A stretch of DNA of 64,000 nt from Trebonia kvetii (GTDB lineage: Bacteria > Actinomycetota > Actinomycetes > Streptosporangiales > Streptosporangiaceae). The position numbers and the translations under genes are program-made. The stretch covers positions 62,001 through 126,000 of the forward strand of contig NZ_RPFW01000007.1 of assembly GCF_007827045.1 (NCBI RefSeq). Reading direction: 5' to 3'. The notes under the pieces are model-generated. The model saw only the letters and a list, made by a program, of their open reading frames with translations. It made no database searches and was not told the origin of the DNA. Shown in pieces: positions 1-10,315 of this stretch; position 1 is the stretch's first letter, and each line of letters opens with the position of its first letter.

Positions 1-860
1 AGCTCGTCGACCTCGTACAGCTCGAGCGCGGTCCTCGTCAGCTCCTTGGTGACCACGCCGTCGGCGCGCACCTCGGCGTAGTCGCGCACCCGGCGCAGCA
101 GCCGGTTGGCGATTCTGGGGGTGCCGCGCGAGCGCCGTGCGAGCTCATCGACGCCGCCATCCTCGATCTTCACGCCGAGCAGGCCAGCCGAGCGGCGGAC
201 GATCACGCCGAGTTCTTCCGGCTGGTAGAGGTCCAGGTGCCCGGTGAAGCCGAATCTGTCGCGCAGCGGCGCGGGCAGCAGGCCGGCCCTGGTGGTCGCG
301 CCGACCAGGGTGAACGGCGCGATGTCGAGCGGGATCGCGGTCGCGCCCGGCCCCTTGCCGACAATGATGTCGACGCGGAAGTCCTCCATCGCCAGGTAGA
401 GCATCTCCTCGGCGGGGCGGGCGAGGCGGTGAATCTCGTCAATGAAGAGCACCTCGCCCTCCTGCAGCGTGGAGAGCACGGCGGCCAGGTCTCCCGCGCG
501 CTCGATCGCCGGGCCGCTTGTCGGCCGCAGCGGCGCGCCGAGCTCGGCGGCGATGATCATCGCGATCGTGGTCTTGCCCAGGCCGGGCGGGCCGGAAAGC
601 AGCACGTGGTCCGGCGGCCTGCCGCGCCGCAGCGCGCTGCGCAGCAGCAGGTTGAGCTGCTCGCGGACCCGGGGCTGGCCCACGAAGTCATCGAGACGCT
701 TGGGACGCAGCGCGCCCTCGATCACCCGCTCCTCGCCGTCGGCGAGCGGCGAGACCACGCGGCCGTCCCACGGGTCATCGCGGCCTGCCGCACCGCCGCC
801 CGCGCGGCGGGTGAGCTCGGCCTCTTCCGCCCTGGTCAGGTAGTCGTTGGAGTCACTCAC
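1..860 (-). CDS. ruvB: Holliday junction DNA helicase RuvB (3' part outside window)
   Basis: RuvB is the AAA+ motor that drives branch migration of Holliday junctions together with RuvA. The GTG start at 860 overlaps the ruvA stop (GTGA), so translation is probably coupled. Reading from this start gives 286 codons before the window edge; the family is usually about 340-350 residues, so the C-terminal winged-helix end is missing here. Walker A (GPPGLGKT) is at about residues 90-97 and Walker B (LFIDEIHRL) at about 138-146. The GATTRAGLLPAPLRDRFGF stretch is the sensor-1/arginine-finger region. It is the last gene of ruvC-ruvA-ruvB. The identity is certain; only the truncation is a limit of the window. 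Confidence 0.97.
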   Translation of the reverse strand, partial: MSDSNDYLTRAEEAELTRRAGGGAAGRDDPWDGRVVSPLADGEERVIEGALRPKRLDDFVGQPRVREQLNLLLRSALRRGRPPDHVLLSGPPGLGKTTIAMIIAAELGAPLRPTSGPAIERAGDLAAVLSTLQEGEVLFIDEIHRLARPAEEMLYLAMEDFRVDIIVGKGPGATAIPLDIAPFTLVGATTRAGLLPAPLRDRFGFTGHLDLYQPEELGVIVRRSAGLLGVKIEDGGVDELARRSRGTPRIANRLLRRVRDYAEVRADGVVTKELTRTALELYEVDE

Positions 861-1468
861 TGGCGAGACAGCTTCCGCAGGGCGGCACGCAGCGCGGTGG
901 CCACGTCGGGCACCTGGCCGTCGGATTCCGCCTCGACGGCGGTGACGGCGGCATCGGCGTCGCGGGCGGACCAGCCGAGGTTGACCAGGCCGGTCGTGAC
1001 CTGGTCCCGCCACGAGGCGGCCGCCCGGCGCGCGGGAGCGATCCCGTTTGCTATCGCCGTGTCGTTCGGCGCGCCAAGGCGGTCCTTCATCTCAAGGACG
1101 ATCCGCTGCGCGCCCTTGGTGCCGATACCCGGGACCATGGTGAGCGCCTTGATGTCCTCGGTGGCGACCGCGCGGCGCAGCGCGTCGGGTGAGTGCACGG
1201 CCAGCATGGCGAGCGCGATCCGCGGGCCGATGCCGCTCGCGGTCTGCAGCAGCTCGAAGACGTTGCGCTCGTCGTCCGTGCCGAAGCCGAACAGGGTCAG
1301 CGAGTCCTCCCTGACCACCAGGGAGGTGGCGACCCTTGCCTGCTCACCGGGCTTGAGATGGGCGAGGGTGTCGGGAGTGCAGTGCACCCGCAGTCCCACG
1401 CCGCCGACCTCGATGACGGCGCCGTCCAGGCCGACGGCGGCCACCAGGCCATTCAGGTGCGCGATCAT
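857..1468 (-). CDS. ruvA: Holliday junction branch migration protein RuvA
   Basis: RuvA is the junction-binding subunit that loads RuvB on Holliday junctions. The product is 203 residues, a normal length. It starts MIAHLNG, as the OB-fold of the family does, contains two helix-hairpin-helix stretches (around TASGIGPRIALAML and VPGIGTKGAQRIVLEM), and ends in the RuvB-contacting domain III. The ATG at 1468 is chosen over the longer reading because GGAGG lies 6 nt upstream and the ruvC stop overlaps the start as ATGA. It is the middle gene of the ruvCAB operon. Confidence 0.97.
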   Translation of the reverse strand: MIAHLNGLVAAVGLDGAVIEVGGVGLRVHCTPDTLAHLKPGEQARVATSLVVREDSLTLFGFGTDDERNVFELLQTASGIGPRIALAMLAVHSPDALRRAVATEDIKALTMVPGIGTKGAQRIVLEMKDRLGAPNDTAIANGIAPARRAAASWRDQVTTGLVNLGWSARDADAAVTAVEAESDGQVPDVATALRAALRKLSRQ

Positions 1469-2022
1469 GCTGTACCTCCAGCTACTCGTGCCCGCTGTGC
1501 TCCAGCGGCCCTGGCCTGGATCGCGGGCACCCGCCACAGGTGGCAGATCGCCAGGGCCAGGGCGTCGGCGGCGTCCGCCGGACGGGGCGCCTCGGTCAGC
1601 CGGAGCAGCCGGCTCACCATCAGGGTCACCTGGTCCTTGTCGGCACGGCCGTTCCCGGTGACCGCCGCCTTGACCTCGCTCGGAGTATGCAGCGCCACGG
1701 GCAGGCCACGGCGCGCGGCGCAGACGATGGCGACCGCGCCTGCCTGCGCGGTGCCCATCACGGTGCGCACATTGTGCTGGCTGAACACCCGCTCGACGGC
1801 CACCGTGTCGGGCTGGTGCTCGTCAAGCCACCGTTCGATCTCCTGCTCGATCGCCAGCAGGCGGAGGGCTATGTCCGCGGCGGCGTCGGTGCGCACCACC
1901 CCGACGGCGACGAGCTTCGGCGGGCGGCCAGGCACGCCCTCAACCACGCCGAGTCCGCACCGGGTGAGGCCGGGATCGATGCCGAGAACGCGGGCGGGCG
2001 GCTGCTGTGCGTACGCCGTCAC
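1465..2022 (-). CDS. ruvC: Crossover junction endodeoxyribonuclease RuvC
   Basis: RuvC is the Holliday junction resolvase. The 185-residue product opens with RVLGIDPGLTRCG, whose first Asp is a catalytic metal ligand. Further acidic ligands sit in AVERVFS and in the C-terminal KDQV and DAADALALAICH segments, so the four-acid active site looks complete. The GTG at 2022 gives the family length; the longer open frame upstream would run across the SOS box and is not used. The stop overlaps the ruvA start. The gene leads the operon and has its own promoter region, separate from yebC. Confidence 0.95.
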   Translation of the reverse strand: MTAYAQQPPARVLGIDPGLTRCGLGVVEGVPGRPPKLVAVGVVRTDAAADIALRLLAIEQEIERWLDEHQPDTVAVERVFSQHNVRTVMGTAQAGAVAIVCAARRGLPVALHTPSEVKAAVTGNGRADKDQVTLMVSRLLRLTEAPRPADAADALALAICHLWRVPAIQARAAGAQRARVAGGTA

Positions 2023-2072
2023 CGTGACTGCCTGGCCATCGCGCGCCCCATGTCCCGAAATCCGTCCGCCAG

Positions 2073-2096
2073 CGAACACCTGTTCGCCAACCTTAC
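2073..2096 (-). promoter_or_regulatory. LexA-type SOS box and -10 element before ruvCAB
   Basis: CGAACACCTGTTCG at 2073-2086 is a perfect CGAAC-N4-GTTCG palindrome, the SOS box form known from Gram-positive bacteria and actinobacteria. A TAAGGT-like -10 lies just upstream on the minus strand at about 2091-2096, so the box would cover the transcription start. DNA-damage induction of ruvCAB is inferred from this. Confidence 0.85.
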
Positions 2097-2233
2097 AACG
2101 CTGGACACGCGCCGCGCGCGCATCACGGACAGGTGTCGCGCTGTCGCGGCGTCTTCCGGCTCCGGTGCCGGCCCGGCCGACTGTCACCCGGGCCACCCGG
2201 CGAGGCGAGCGGCCTGCCCGGCGCGGGCCAGAG

Positions 2234-2905
2234 TTAGTGGCGGACGCGGCGCAGCGCCAGCAGCCCGGAGACGCTGAAGTCGGCCGACTTCGCCCAGCGG
2301 ACCACCCGCTGCTCGTCCTCACGGATCAACGCCGCCTTGGCGAGGATGCCCGGCAGCGCCGCGGCCGGAATGCTGAGCACGCCGTGCTCGTCGCCGTGCA
2401 GGATGTCACCCGGCTCCACCCGCAGGCCCGCCACGGCGACCGGGCCGCCGACCGCGGTGAGCCGCATGTGCGCGCGGGCCACGCACAAGCCGGCCGCGTA
2501 CACCGGGTACGGCAGCCGGCGCAGCTCGCCGACGTCCCTGACCCGGCCGTTGGTGACCAGGCCCTGGACGCCGAGCGCCGCGAGCAGGCTGCCGTTGACC
2601 TCGCCGAGGAACGCGCCGGCGCCGGCCGGCTGGTCGAGATCCTCGATGACGACCACGACGGGGCCGTCCAGCTCGCTGACCGCCTCGTGCAGGCGCGGCA
2701 GCGGGATGCCCTCGTCGCCGGGGTCGCGGGCGACCATGCGGGCGGTGACCGCCCGGCCCGCCATGACAGCACCGCCGGTGATCCGCGCGACCGACCCGTC
2801 GGTGTGGCCGGTGTGGAACGGGCGCAGCCGGAGGGCGTCCAGGGCGTTGCTGAGTGCCGGGGTGTCCCAGGCGGCTAGCGCGCCGATGTCGTCCGCGAGC
2901 GTCAT
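2234..2905 (-). CDS. RraA/LigK-like aldolase-fold protein
   Basis: The 223-residue product belongs to the RraA-like fold. That fold holds HMG/CHA aldolases, oxaloacetate decarboxylases and the RNase E regulator RraA. The GLVTNGRVRDVGEL segment matches the family metal/substrate site, with the Arg-Asp pair. The ATG start overlaps the stop of the DUF4387 gene (ATGA), so this is the last gene of a six-gene operon beginning with an ABC transporter. Aldolase or decarboxylase chemistry on an imported acid is likely because it sits with AtuA-like and DUF4387 genes, but the substrate is unknown. A role in RNase control is unlikely in this context. Confidence 0.85.
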   Translation of the reverse strand: MTLADDIGALAAWDTPALSNALDALRLRPFHTGHTDGSVARITGGAVMAGRAVTARMVARDPGDEGIPLPRLHEAVSELDGPVVVVIEDLDQPAGAGAFLGEVNGSLLAALGVQGLVTNGRVRDVGELRRLPYPVYAAGLCVARAHMRLTAVGGPVAVAGLRVEPGDILHGDEHGVLSIPAAALPGILAKAALIREDEQRVVRWAKSADFSVSGLLALRRVRH

Positions 2906-3258
2906 CGGGCGGTTACCCGAGCGGTTAGCGCGGGCGCCGGAAGGGGGAGGCTGGCGAGCGGCACGTGGTGCTGCCCGGCGTGCATGTCCCTGTCGTGCAG
3001 GCCGCCCTGGGGCACCGGGCGCGGGAACGACACCTTAACGACCCTGAGCTGCGGGATGCGGAAGATGCGCAGCGACTCCCGCGGCACCTGGTAAAGCTCG
3101 GCGACCACCTCCGGGGTGATCATCGCGTCGGCGATGCGGTAGGCCGCGTCGTCCGGCAGGAAGACGTCGAGAGTCATCCAGAACGGCCCGGCGTTCTTGC
3201 ACCGCACTTCAAGCGCGAGGTCGTCAAGTGTGCGCGGTTCTTCGCTCGCGTCAGGCAT
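2902..3258 (-). CDS. DUF4387 family protein
   Basis: The small 118-residue protein has the family pattern VRCKNAGPFWMTLDVF near the start and PRPVPQGGLHDRDMHAGQHHVPL near the end. DUF4387 genes are commonly found next to AtuA-like (DUF1446) genes, as here, and the two may form one enzyme. The ATG at 3258 is chosen because it overlaps the AtuA-like stop by 8 bases and gives the family length; the longer frame would read into the upstream gene. No catalytic role has been established to my knowledge. Confidence 0.85.
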   Translation of the reverse strand: MPDASEEPRTLDDLALEVRCKNAGPFWMTLDVFLPDDAAYRIADAMITPEVVAELYQVPRESLRIFRIPQLRVVKVSFPRPVPQGGLHDRDMHAGQHHVPLASLPLPAPALTARVTAR

Positions 3259-4654
3259 CGGCAGGCTCCGGGAGTTCGAGGCGGAATAGCTCGGCAGGCG
3301 CGGCGACATCGACGACGTGGTTGAGCATGAACTCATAGCCGGCTCCCCGGTCAACGTGGGCCGGCGAGGTGGCGAACGCGAAACTCGGCAGGTAGTGCAT
3401 GCCGGGCAGCGGCAGGTGGAGCAGCAGCGGGTTGGCGATCTTTGAGATCGCCGTCGCGGTGTGCTGGTCAGCCGCGGAGACCACGAGCATTACCCCGACC
3501 TCCCTGGGGGTGGGGGGCGCCGGTTCCAGGTCACCGAGGATCGCGTTGTAGCCATAGACCCGCAGGTCGGCGTCCCAGGATTCGGCGGGCAGGCCGAGCA
3601 CCACATCGACGCGCTCGGCCAGGGCCTTGCGCAGGAACTCGGTCCATTCGTCGAGGGACGCGAGGATGCGCGGGTCGCGGATGCCGACGAAGGAGACAGT
3701 CTCGTACCCGGTCAGCGCGGCGCCTTCAAGCTTGACCGTGTACTGGGCGGCGGGCTCGAACCGGGATCCTTCGACGCGGACGACCCGCTCGCTGAGCGCC
3801 GTGTAGCGGGCGTCGGACACCTCGATGGTGCCGCCAGGCTCGCGCATGGTGAAGGGGTTGGCGGTCTCGTAGAGCATGTGCGCCGCGACCGAGGTGGGGG
3901 TGCAGGCGGTGCCTGGATCCAGCGGCTCGACGGTAAAGCCCTCCCGGTCGATCCTGGCGAAGACCCCGCCGGTCCGCGGGTCGGTCGTGCACTGCCCGCC
4001 GCATTCGACGATCTTGGCCGCGTGCCAGGTGGGGCCGGGCGGCATCCCGCACATGAGCGGGAACGCGGCGGACACGGCGGTGTCCGTGGCCCGTCCGGCG
4101 AGCACCACGTCGGCGCCCGCGCGCAGCGCCTGCTCGATCGGCTCGTGACCCATCATGGCGACGATGTGCGTGCACCGCTCGAGCGTCGCCGCGTCAAGCG
4201 GGCCGCTTGGCGGGAGCGGGTGGATGCGCCCGTCCCGCAGCCGGGGCAGCAGCCCCGTGGCGGACTGCTCGCTGTAGATCCGCGCGACCCGGAGGTTCAG
4301 CCCGTCTGCCGCGCAGATCTCCGCCACGATGCCGGCCACCCAGCGGACTCCGGAGTCGGTCCCGCTTGTGCCGCAGGAGCCGACGATCAGCGGGATGCCG
4401 GCCTCGCTGACGGCGGTCAGCAGCATCCGCAGGTCCCGGCGTATCGCGTCATCCGCCGTTTTCGCCTCGCCCGCGCCGAGGTAGTAGGGGCCCGAGTCGG
4501 TGGATCCCCCGTCCACGGCGATAACATCGGCGCCCAGCGCCAGGCCGCGGGCGATCGTCGCCTGATCGAAGCCCGCGCCGAGCATGCCGGTCGGCACCAG
4601 GATCCCGACGCTCTCCGTCGGGGCACTGACCCACCTGCTGCCATTTTCAGGCAT
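3251..4654 (-). CDS. AtuA-like (DUF1446) acyclic terpene utilisation family protein
   Basis: The product of about 467 residues matches the AtuA/DUF1446 family, named after a gene of the citronellol/geraniol catabolic cluster of Pseudomonas. Typical features are an early GADVIAVDGGSTDSGPYYLG, IVGSCGTSGTDSGVRW, and a Cys-containing VECGGQCTTDPR. Two ATG codons are possible. The one at 4654 has GGGAG 7 nt upstream and is preferred over 4696, which lies directly behind the ATPase stop. Neighbouring DUF4387, RraA-like and ABC genes suggest catabolism of an imported acid rather than terpene use; no CoA-ester enzymes are present in the operon. Confidence 0.85.
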   Translation of the reverse strand: MPENGSRWVSAPTESVGILVPTGMLGAGFDQATIARGLALGADVIAVDGGSTDSGPYYLGAGEAKTADDAIRRDLRMLLTAVSEAGIPLIVGSCGTSGTDSGVRWVAGIVAEICAADGLNLRVARIYSEQSATGLLPRLRDGRIHPLPPSGPLDAATLERCTHIVAMMGHEPIEQALRAGADVVLAGRATDTAVSAAFPLMCGMPPGPTWHAAKIVECGGQCTTDPRTGGVFARIDREGFTVEPLDPGTACTPTSVAAHMLYETANPFTMREPGGTIEVSDARYTALSERVVRVEGSRFEPAAQYTVKLEGAALTGYETVSFVGIRDPRILASLDEWTEFLRKALAERVDVVLGLPAESWDADLRVYGYNAILGDLEPAPPTPREVGVMLVVSAADQHTATAISKIANPLLLHLPLPGMHYLPSFAFATSPAHVDRGAGYEFMLNHVVDVAAPAELFRLELPEPADA

Positions 4655-4696
4655 GAATGACTCCCTGTGATCCTTGTCGGTGCTGCGTGATGACAT

Positions 4697-5819
<1,123 letters not shown>

Positions 5820-5827
<8 letters not shown>

Positions 5828-7562
5828 TGGCTCTCCTCGCGACGCGTGCGGCGAACAGGCGGCCGCCGATGACGATGGCGGCGATCGTGATGGCCACCTG
5901 GATCATGGCCATGGCCGCGACCGGTCCGTTGACGCCCTGTGCCTCGGCGTTGAGCATGGTCACGCCCATGATCGTGTTACCGGGGGTGGCAAGGAACAGG
6001 GCTGGGTCGTAGTCGTTGAGTATGGAAATGAACATCAGGATGAAGGCGACGAATAGCGCCGGCCGCAGAATCGGCAGCGTGATACGCGTGATTGTCGTCC
6101 ACCATCCGGCGCCGGCCGAGCGGGCGGCGTCCTCGAGCGAGGCGGACACCGCCGCGAAGGCTGCGGCAAGCACGAAGTAGGCCAGCGTCAGGGAACGGAT
6201 GCTCAGCGCCAGCGTCATTCCCCAGGCGCTGTTGAGCAGCGCGTGGCCGGGCGGGTTGACGAGCAGGAACGACCAGAAGAACCCGATCCCGATGATCAGG
6301 CCGGGGATGGCGCGCGGGAACAGCAGCAGGAACGGCAGCGAGCGGCGCAGCGCGAACCGTGAGCGGTGGGCCACCGCCGTGGCGAGCGCCACAAGGACCG
6401 TGGTGGCGACCGCGCCGGCCAGTGCGATCTCGGCCGAGTTGCGGATCGACTGGATGTATTCGCCGTGGGTGATCGCGGTCCAGTTGGCACTGGTGAGCAG
6501 ATGCCAGGGGGCGATGAGCGGCGTCAGCTGGGAGACCACCGAGTTCAGCGCGAGGGCGAGCAGCGGCGCGAAGGTCGTCGCGACGAGGTAAAGGGCCATC
6601 ACGCAGCCCAGCACCACCCGGGTCGGCCAGCCAAGGGCAACGGTGCCGCTCGCGCCGCCGCGGCCGCCGATGGAGACGAAGCGGGCCTCATCGCCGAGCA
6701 GCCGGGAGCGCAGGAACAGCAGCGCGCAGGCGGCGGCCAGCAAGACGGTCGCCCCGGCGCTGACCGCGGGCGGGTCGGGCGTGAGCGCGCTTGACCAGGC
6801 CGTGTAGAGGTAGCTGGCGATGAAGTCGTGCCCCTGCGGCGACCCGAGGACGAGCGGGATCCCGAGTGACTCTATCGACAGGGTGAAGACCAGCAGCACC
6901 GCGTTGATCAGCGCCGGGCGCAGCATCGGCAGCGTGATGCGTGAGAGCACGCGCAGCGGTGGGGCGCCGACGCTGCGCCCCGCGTTCTCAAGCGAGGCGT
7001 CCATGCCGCCAAGCGCCGCCTGGCAGACAAGGAACACGACCGGCACGGCGGTAGCGGCGCCGAGCATCGCCATGCCAGGCACGCTGTTGAGGTTGAACGG
7101 GATGCGCAGGGTGCCGGTGACGAACGTGCGGGCGTATCCGCCCGGGCCGTACAGCGCGTTCCAGCCCAGGATGACCCCGAGCGGCGGCAGCAGGACCGGA
7201 ATCGCGAACAAGCGGGCGTAGGCGCGGCCGCCGAGGACGTCAGAGCGCGCGCACAGCACCGCGAACACCGATCCGAGCGCCACCGAGCAGGCCGTGGTGA
7301 TCGCGGCGAACTCGAGCGTGTTGCGCGCCGCGGCCCAGAACGCCGGATCGGAAAACAGCTGCTGGTAAGCGGACAGCGTGAACGAGCGTCCGGCGTCATA
7401 GATCGGCTTGCTCTGTACCGAGGCGTACAGCAGCGGCAGCACCGGCGCCAGCACGCAGGCGAGCACAAGCACCCAGACGAGCGCCTGCACGGGGGTTTCC
7501 GCTGCGCCGCTCCGGCGCGCCATGGCGGTGCGCCGGAGCGGGGTACGGGTCGTCGAGATCAC
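5820..7562 (-). CDS. Fused ABC transporter permease (two BPD domains, Fe3+/phosphonate type)
   Basis: The 580-residue integral membrane protein has roughly 12 hydrophobic segments and two copies of the inner-membrane EAA-like region. One is around the DASLENAGRSVGAPPLRVL stretch, the second around SLEDAARSAGAGWWTTITRI. It is therefore a fusion of two permease halves, as in FbpB-type systems. An internal ATG at residue 14 is an alternative start. It lies 28 bp after the binding-protein gene and overlaps the ATPase start, which supports one operon. Confidence 0.9.
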
Positions 7563-7590
7563 GACGGGCTCTCCACTGGCGCGACGGCCG

Positions 7591-8712
7591 TCACTGGTGG
7601 AACGCCTGGCGGAACCGGGCCGTGAACGAGGCCTGCGCGCCGGCCACGGCCGCGCTGAACGGCGTCATGTAGACGTTGGCCTCCGGCACGGCCGCGTACA
7701 GGGCCTTGAGCGTGTTAGCGCAGCCGTTGCGCGGCGTGAACGTATTGCTCGTGGCCTCGAACCCCGCGTCGCAGAGCGCCTGCTGGCCGGCGCTCGAGAA
7801 GACGAAGTTCAGGTACAGCCTGGCCGAGTCGGGACTGGCCGCGCCGGCCGTGATCCCGATGCCACGCGGGATCAGCGGCGTGAAGTCCTTGGTGTACTCC
7901 CAGCCCAAGATCTTGCCGGCGCTTGTCGTCTCGATCGGCCCGCGCGCGAGCCCCGACTCGAAAACCGCGACCCCGAAACCGCCCTGGGCGACGTCCTGGC
8001 CGAGCACGTCGCCGTCGCCGGGCGTCGCCGCGGTCTTGCCCATCTGGTCAAGGGCCGCCCAGCCCTTCTGGTGGACGTAGGCGTAGAACGCGGTGTAGCC
8101 GAAGTTGTTGGAGATGGTGTAGGTCGCCACCTTGTACTTGCCCGCGATGCCGTTGGCGACGATCTGGCTCACGGTACCCGGGGCGGGGTGTCCCTTGAGC
8201 ACGAGCTTGTTGTAGATAGTGATCGCCGGGTCGGGCGAGAAGATGTACAGCCCCTTGCCCTGGCTGACGAAGCTCGGGAAATCCGACATGCCCGGCGGCG
8301 TGTAGGGCTGGATGAGGCCGTTCGCCACCGCTCCCACCCAGAGGCCGGGCGCGCTGGCGAGCAGCAGGTCAGCGGTCCGGGTGCCGGTGGCGTGCTCGGC
8401 TGTGTACTTGGAGAACACCACCGGATCCTCGTCGTCCTCCGCGGTGACGTGGATCCACGGGTACTGCTTCTGGAACGCCTGGTCGACGGCCGTCATCTGG
8501 CTCGACAGCGCATTGCTGAAGATCAGCAGGCCCTTTTCCTTCTTCGAGCCAGCGACCAGGGACGCTTGGCTCACCGGCGCGGAACTGCCAGGTCCGCTCG
8601 GGCTCACCGAATTCGGTGGCGGGGAAGAGCTGCCGCAGGCAGCGATCAAGAGCGCGGCGGCACTCGCGGCCACCGCCGCCGAGCCTGCCCGAAACAGCGA
8701 CGTCTTTGTCAT
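7591..8712 (-). CDS. Extracellular solute-binding lipoprotein (SBP family 6-like)
   Basis: The 373-residue binding protein captures the substrate for the downstream permease and ATPase. A lipoprotein signal peptide ends in LLIAAC with Cys26 as the lipidated residue, followed by a Ser/Pro-rich linker. The body resembles the type-2 periplasmic binding fold of AfuA/FbpA-like proteins. The ATG at 8712 has CGGAGG 7 nt upstream. The longer open frame would cross the divergent promoter and is rejected. The gene leads the six-gene operon. Confidence 0.9.
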   Translation of the reverse strand: MTKTSLFRAGSAAVAASAAALLIAACGSSSPPPNSVSPSGPGSSAPVSQASLVAGSKKEKGLLIFSNALSSQMTAVDQAFQKQYPWIHVTAEDDEDPVVFSKYTAEHATGTRTADLLLASAPGLWVGAVANGLIQPYTPPGMSDFPSFVSQGKGLYIFSPDPAITIYNKLVLKGHPAPGTVSQIVANGIAGKYKVATYTISNNFGYTAFYAYVHQKGWAALDQMGKTAATPGDGDVLGQDVAQGGFGVAVFESGLARGPIETTSAGKILGWEYTKDFTPLIPRGIGITAGAASPDSARLYLNFVFSSAGQQALCDAGFEATSNTFTPRNGCANTLKALYAAVPEANVYMTPFSAAVAGAQASFTARFRQAFHQ

Positions 8713-8753
8713 CACGATCCTCCGTCTGGCTATTTCATGCCGACTGTAGCCAT

Positions 8754-8848
8754 TGCTATAGCATGTTGCAAGCAGCAAATTTCGGACCAGGAAGAGCCAC
8801 CCACAGCCTCCAGCGGCCGAGCACGACGGGTTGCGATACGCTATAGCA
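8754..8848. promoter_or_regulatory. Paired GCTATAGCA operator-like sites in divergent promoter
   Basis: The intergenic space between the binding-protein gene and the divergent GntR gene contains the perfect palindrome TGCTATAGCA (8754-8763) and a second GCTATAGCA (8840-8848), with the shared 9-mer repeated 85 bp apart. This is a plausible operator pair for the adjacent GntR protein, controlling both directions. Binding is inferred, not shown. Confidence 0.55.
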
Positions 8849-8917
8849 CGTGGAGAAACATGCATCCGCCCAAGTCGGCGCCGCCGGGCACGGTAGCGGT
8901 TCACGTCAGGACCGGGC

Positions 8918-10315
8918 ATGACGAGCAGCGATCACTCTGTCGTCACCGTGCCGTCGCTCGGCGATCAGTCCTACCGGATCTTGCGCGGCATGGTGACCTC
9001 CGGCGAGCTGGCGCCGGGCGAACGCGTGACCGAGCGCGGCCTGGCCGCCCGCCTGGGCGTGAGCCCCACCCCGATCCGGGAGGCGATCTCCCGGCTGACG
9101 CACGAGCGACTGCTGCTCCGGGTGGACGGCCGCACGCTGCAGGTCGCCGCCCCCAGCCTGCGCCGCCTGCGTGAGATGTCACTCATCCACGCGGCGCTTT
9201 CCGGCGTCGCCGCCCGGCTGGCCGCGGAGTACGCCAGCAAGGAAGAACTCGACGAGATCGCGCGCGTACACGGTGCCTCGCTGCCCGGTTCTGGCGGTAT
9301 GGTGCGGGCCGGCGCGATCGACGCGGGGGCCACTGAGGCAGGGGCGCGCCTGCGGCATGAGTTTCACGAGCTCATCATCGCGGCCTCGCGCAATCCGAGC
9401 CTGATCGACATGATCGACACGGCCGACGCGTTCGGGCGCCCGCTGCGGGTGGGCGCCCAGCTCAGCGAGGGCGCGGCCGAGAGCATCCAGCACGCCGCCA
9501 GGGAACACGAGGACATCATCGCGGCGCTGCGCGAAAGAGACGGGGTACGCGCGGAACAGCTGATGAGCGCGCATGTCACCTGGATCGCTGAGCGCTATCT
9601 CAAGTTCGCGGCAGACCGGGGCCTTGTCGCGGCGGATGAGTTAGAAGTCGTCAACCATGAACGGGGTGGCGGCGAACGCGGCGTCGAGCTGCGCGCCGGC
9701 CTCCGGCGTGCCGCCCGACGCGAGGCCGGACATGTGCAGCGTCGCAACCGAGACGCCCGCGTACAGGGCCGCAATGCCGCGCGGGCCCAGGGTGAGGGGG
9801 TCGGGCGAAGACAGGGAACCGTTCGGGATCATTGTTCCCTTGCCGTCGGCGACGGTCAGCAGCCAGCGGCCGGCGTTGGCTGGGCGCGCCCAGTCATTGG
9901 TCCGCATCGGCACGCTGGCGGAGACGCCGGGCGGGAAGCCGCGGGCCGCGATGGCGGCGGGGACGTCGACCACCCGGAGCATCCACATCGCGCGGCGGCT
10001 GATGGTGGCGTCGCGCTCGGCGGTGAGCCACCAGAACGGGTCGCCAGGCGCGGTCCAGCCGCGCACGGTGCGGGTTACCGAGGCGTTCGACGCGATCACC
10101 GACCACAGGGCGCGCAGCGCCTGCGGCGTCGTGGCGTGCACGCGCTCGACCCACAGTTCGCGAGTGTCGCCGCCGGCCCAGCGGTAGGCGGCGAAGCCAT
10201 CTCCTTCTTCCACGCCCGCTGCCAGGTAGGCGTACAGGTCGGGACGTTCGAGCCACTGTCTGGCGGGGCCTTCGTCCCAGGTGATCGGGCCCGCGTCGCG
10301 GGCTGCCAGGTGTGA
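8918..10315 (+). CDS. GntR/FCD-family transcriptional regulator with read-through tail
   Basis: Residues about 15-80 form a GntR winged helix (GERVTERGLAARLGVSPTPIREAISRL) and 95-235 an all-helical FCD ligand domain, so the functional protein should end near base 9650. No stop occurs there in frame. The reading frame continues another 220 codons, Arg- and Gly-rich, antisense through the acetyltransferase gene. The ATG at 8918 has AGGA 7 nt upstream. Divergence from the transport operon suggests it is its local, ligand-responsive regulator. Either the stop was lost or there is an indel near 9640. Confidence 0.85.
   Translation: MTSSDHSVVTVPSLGDQSYRILRGMVTSGELAPGERVTERGLAARLGVSPTPIREAISRLTHERLLLRVDGRTLQVAAPSLRRLREMSLIHAALSGVAARLAAEYASKEELDEIARVHGASLPGSGGMVRAGAIDAGATEAGARLRHEFHELIIAASRNPSLIDMIDTADAFGRPLRVGAQLSEGAAESIQHAAREHEDIIAALRERDGVRAEQLMSAHVTWIAERYLKFAADRGLVAADELEVVNHERGGGERGVELRAGLRRAARREAGHVQRRNRDARVQGRNAARAQGEGVGRRQGTVRDHCSLAVGDGQQPAAGVGWARPVIGPHRHAGGDAGREAAGRDGGGDVDHPEHPHRAAADGGVALGGEPPERVARRGPAAHGAGYRGVRRDHRPQGAQRLRRRGVHALDPQFASVAAGPAVGGEAISFFHARCQVGVQVGTFEPLSGGAFVPGDRARVAGCQV

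Noticed and set aside
237..1661. Long plus-strand open frame across ruvB/ruvA
   Set aside because: It is the antisense shadow of two clearly conserved genes, with no family similarity of its own.
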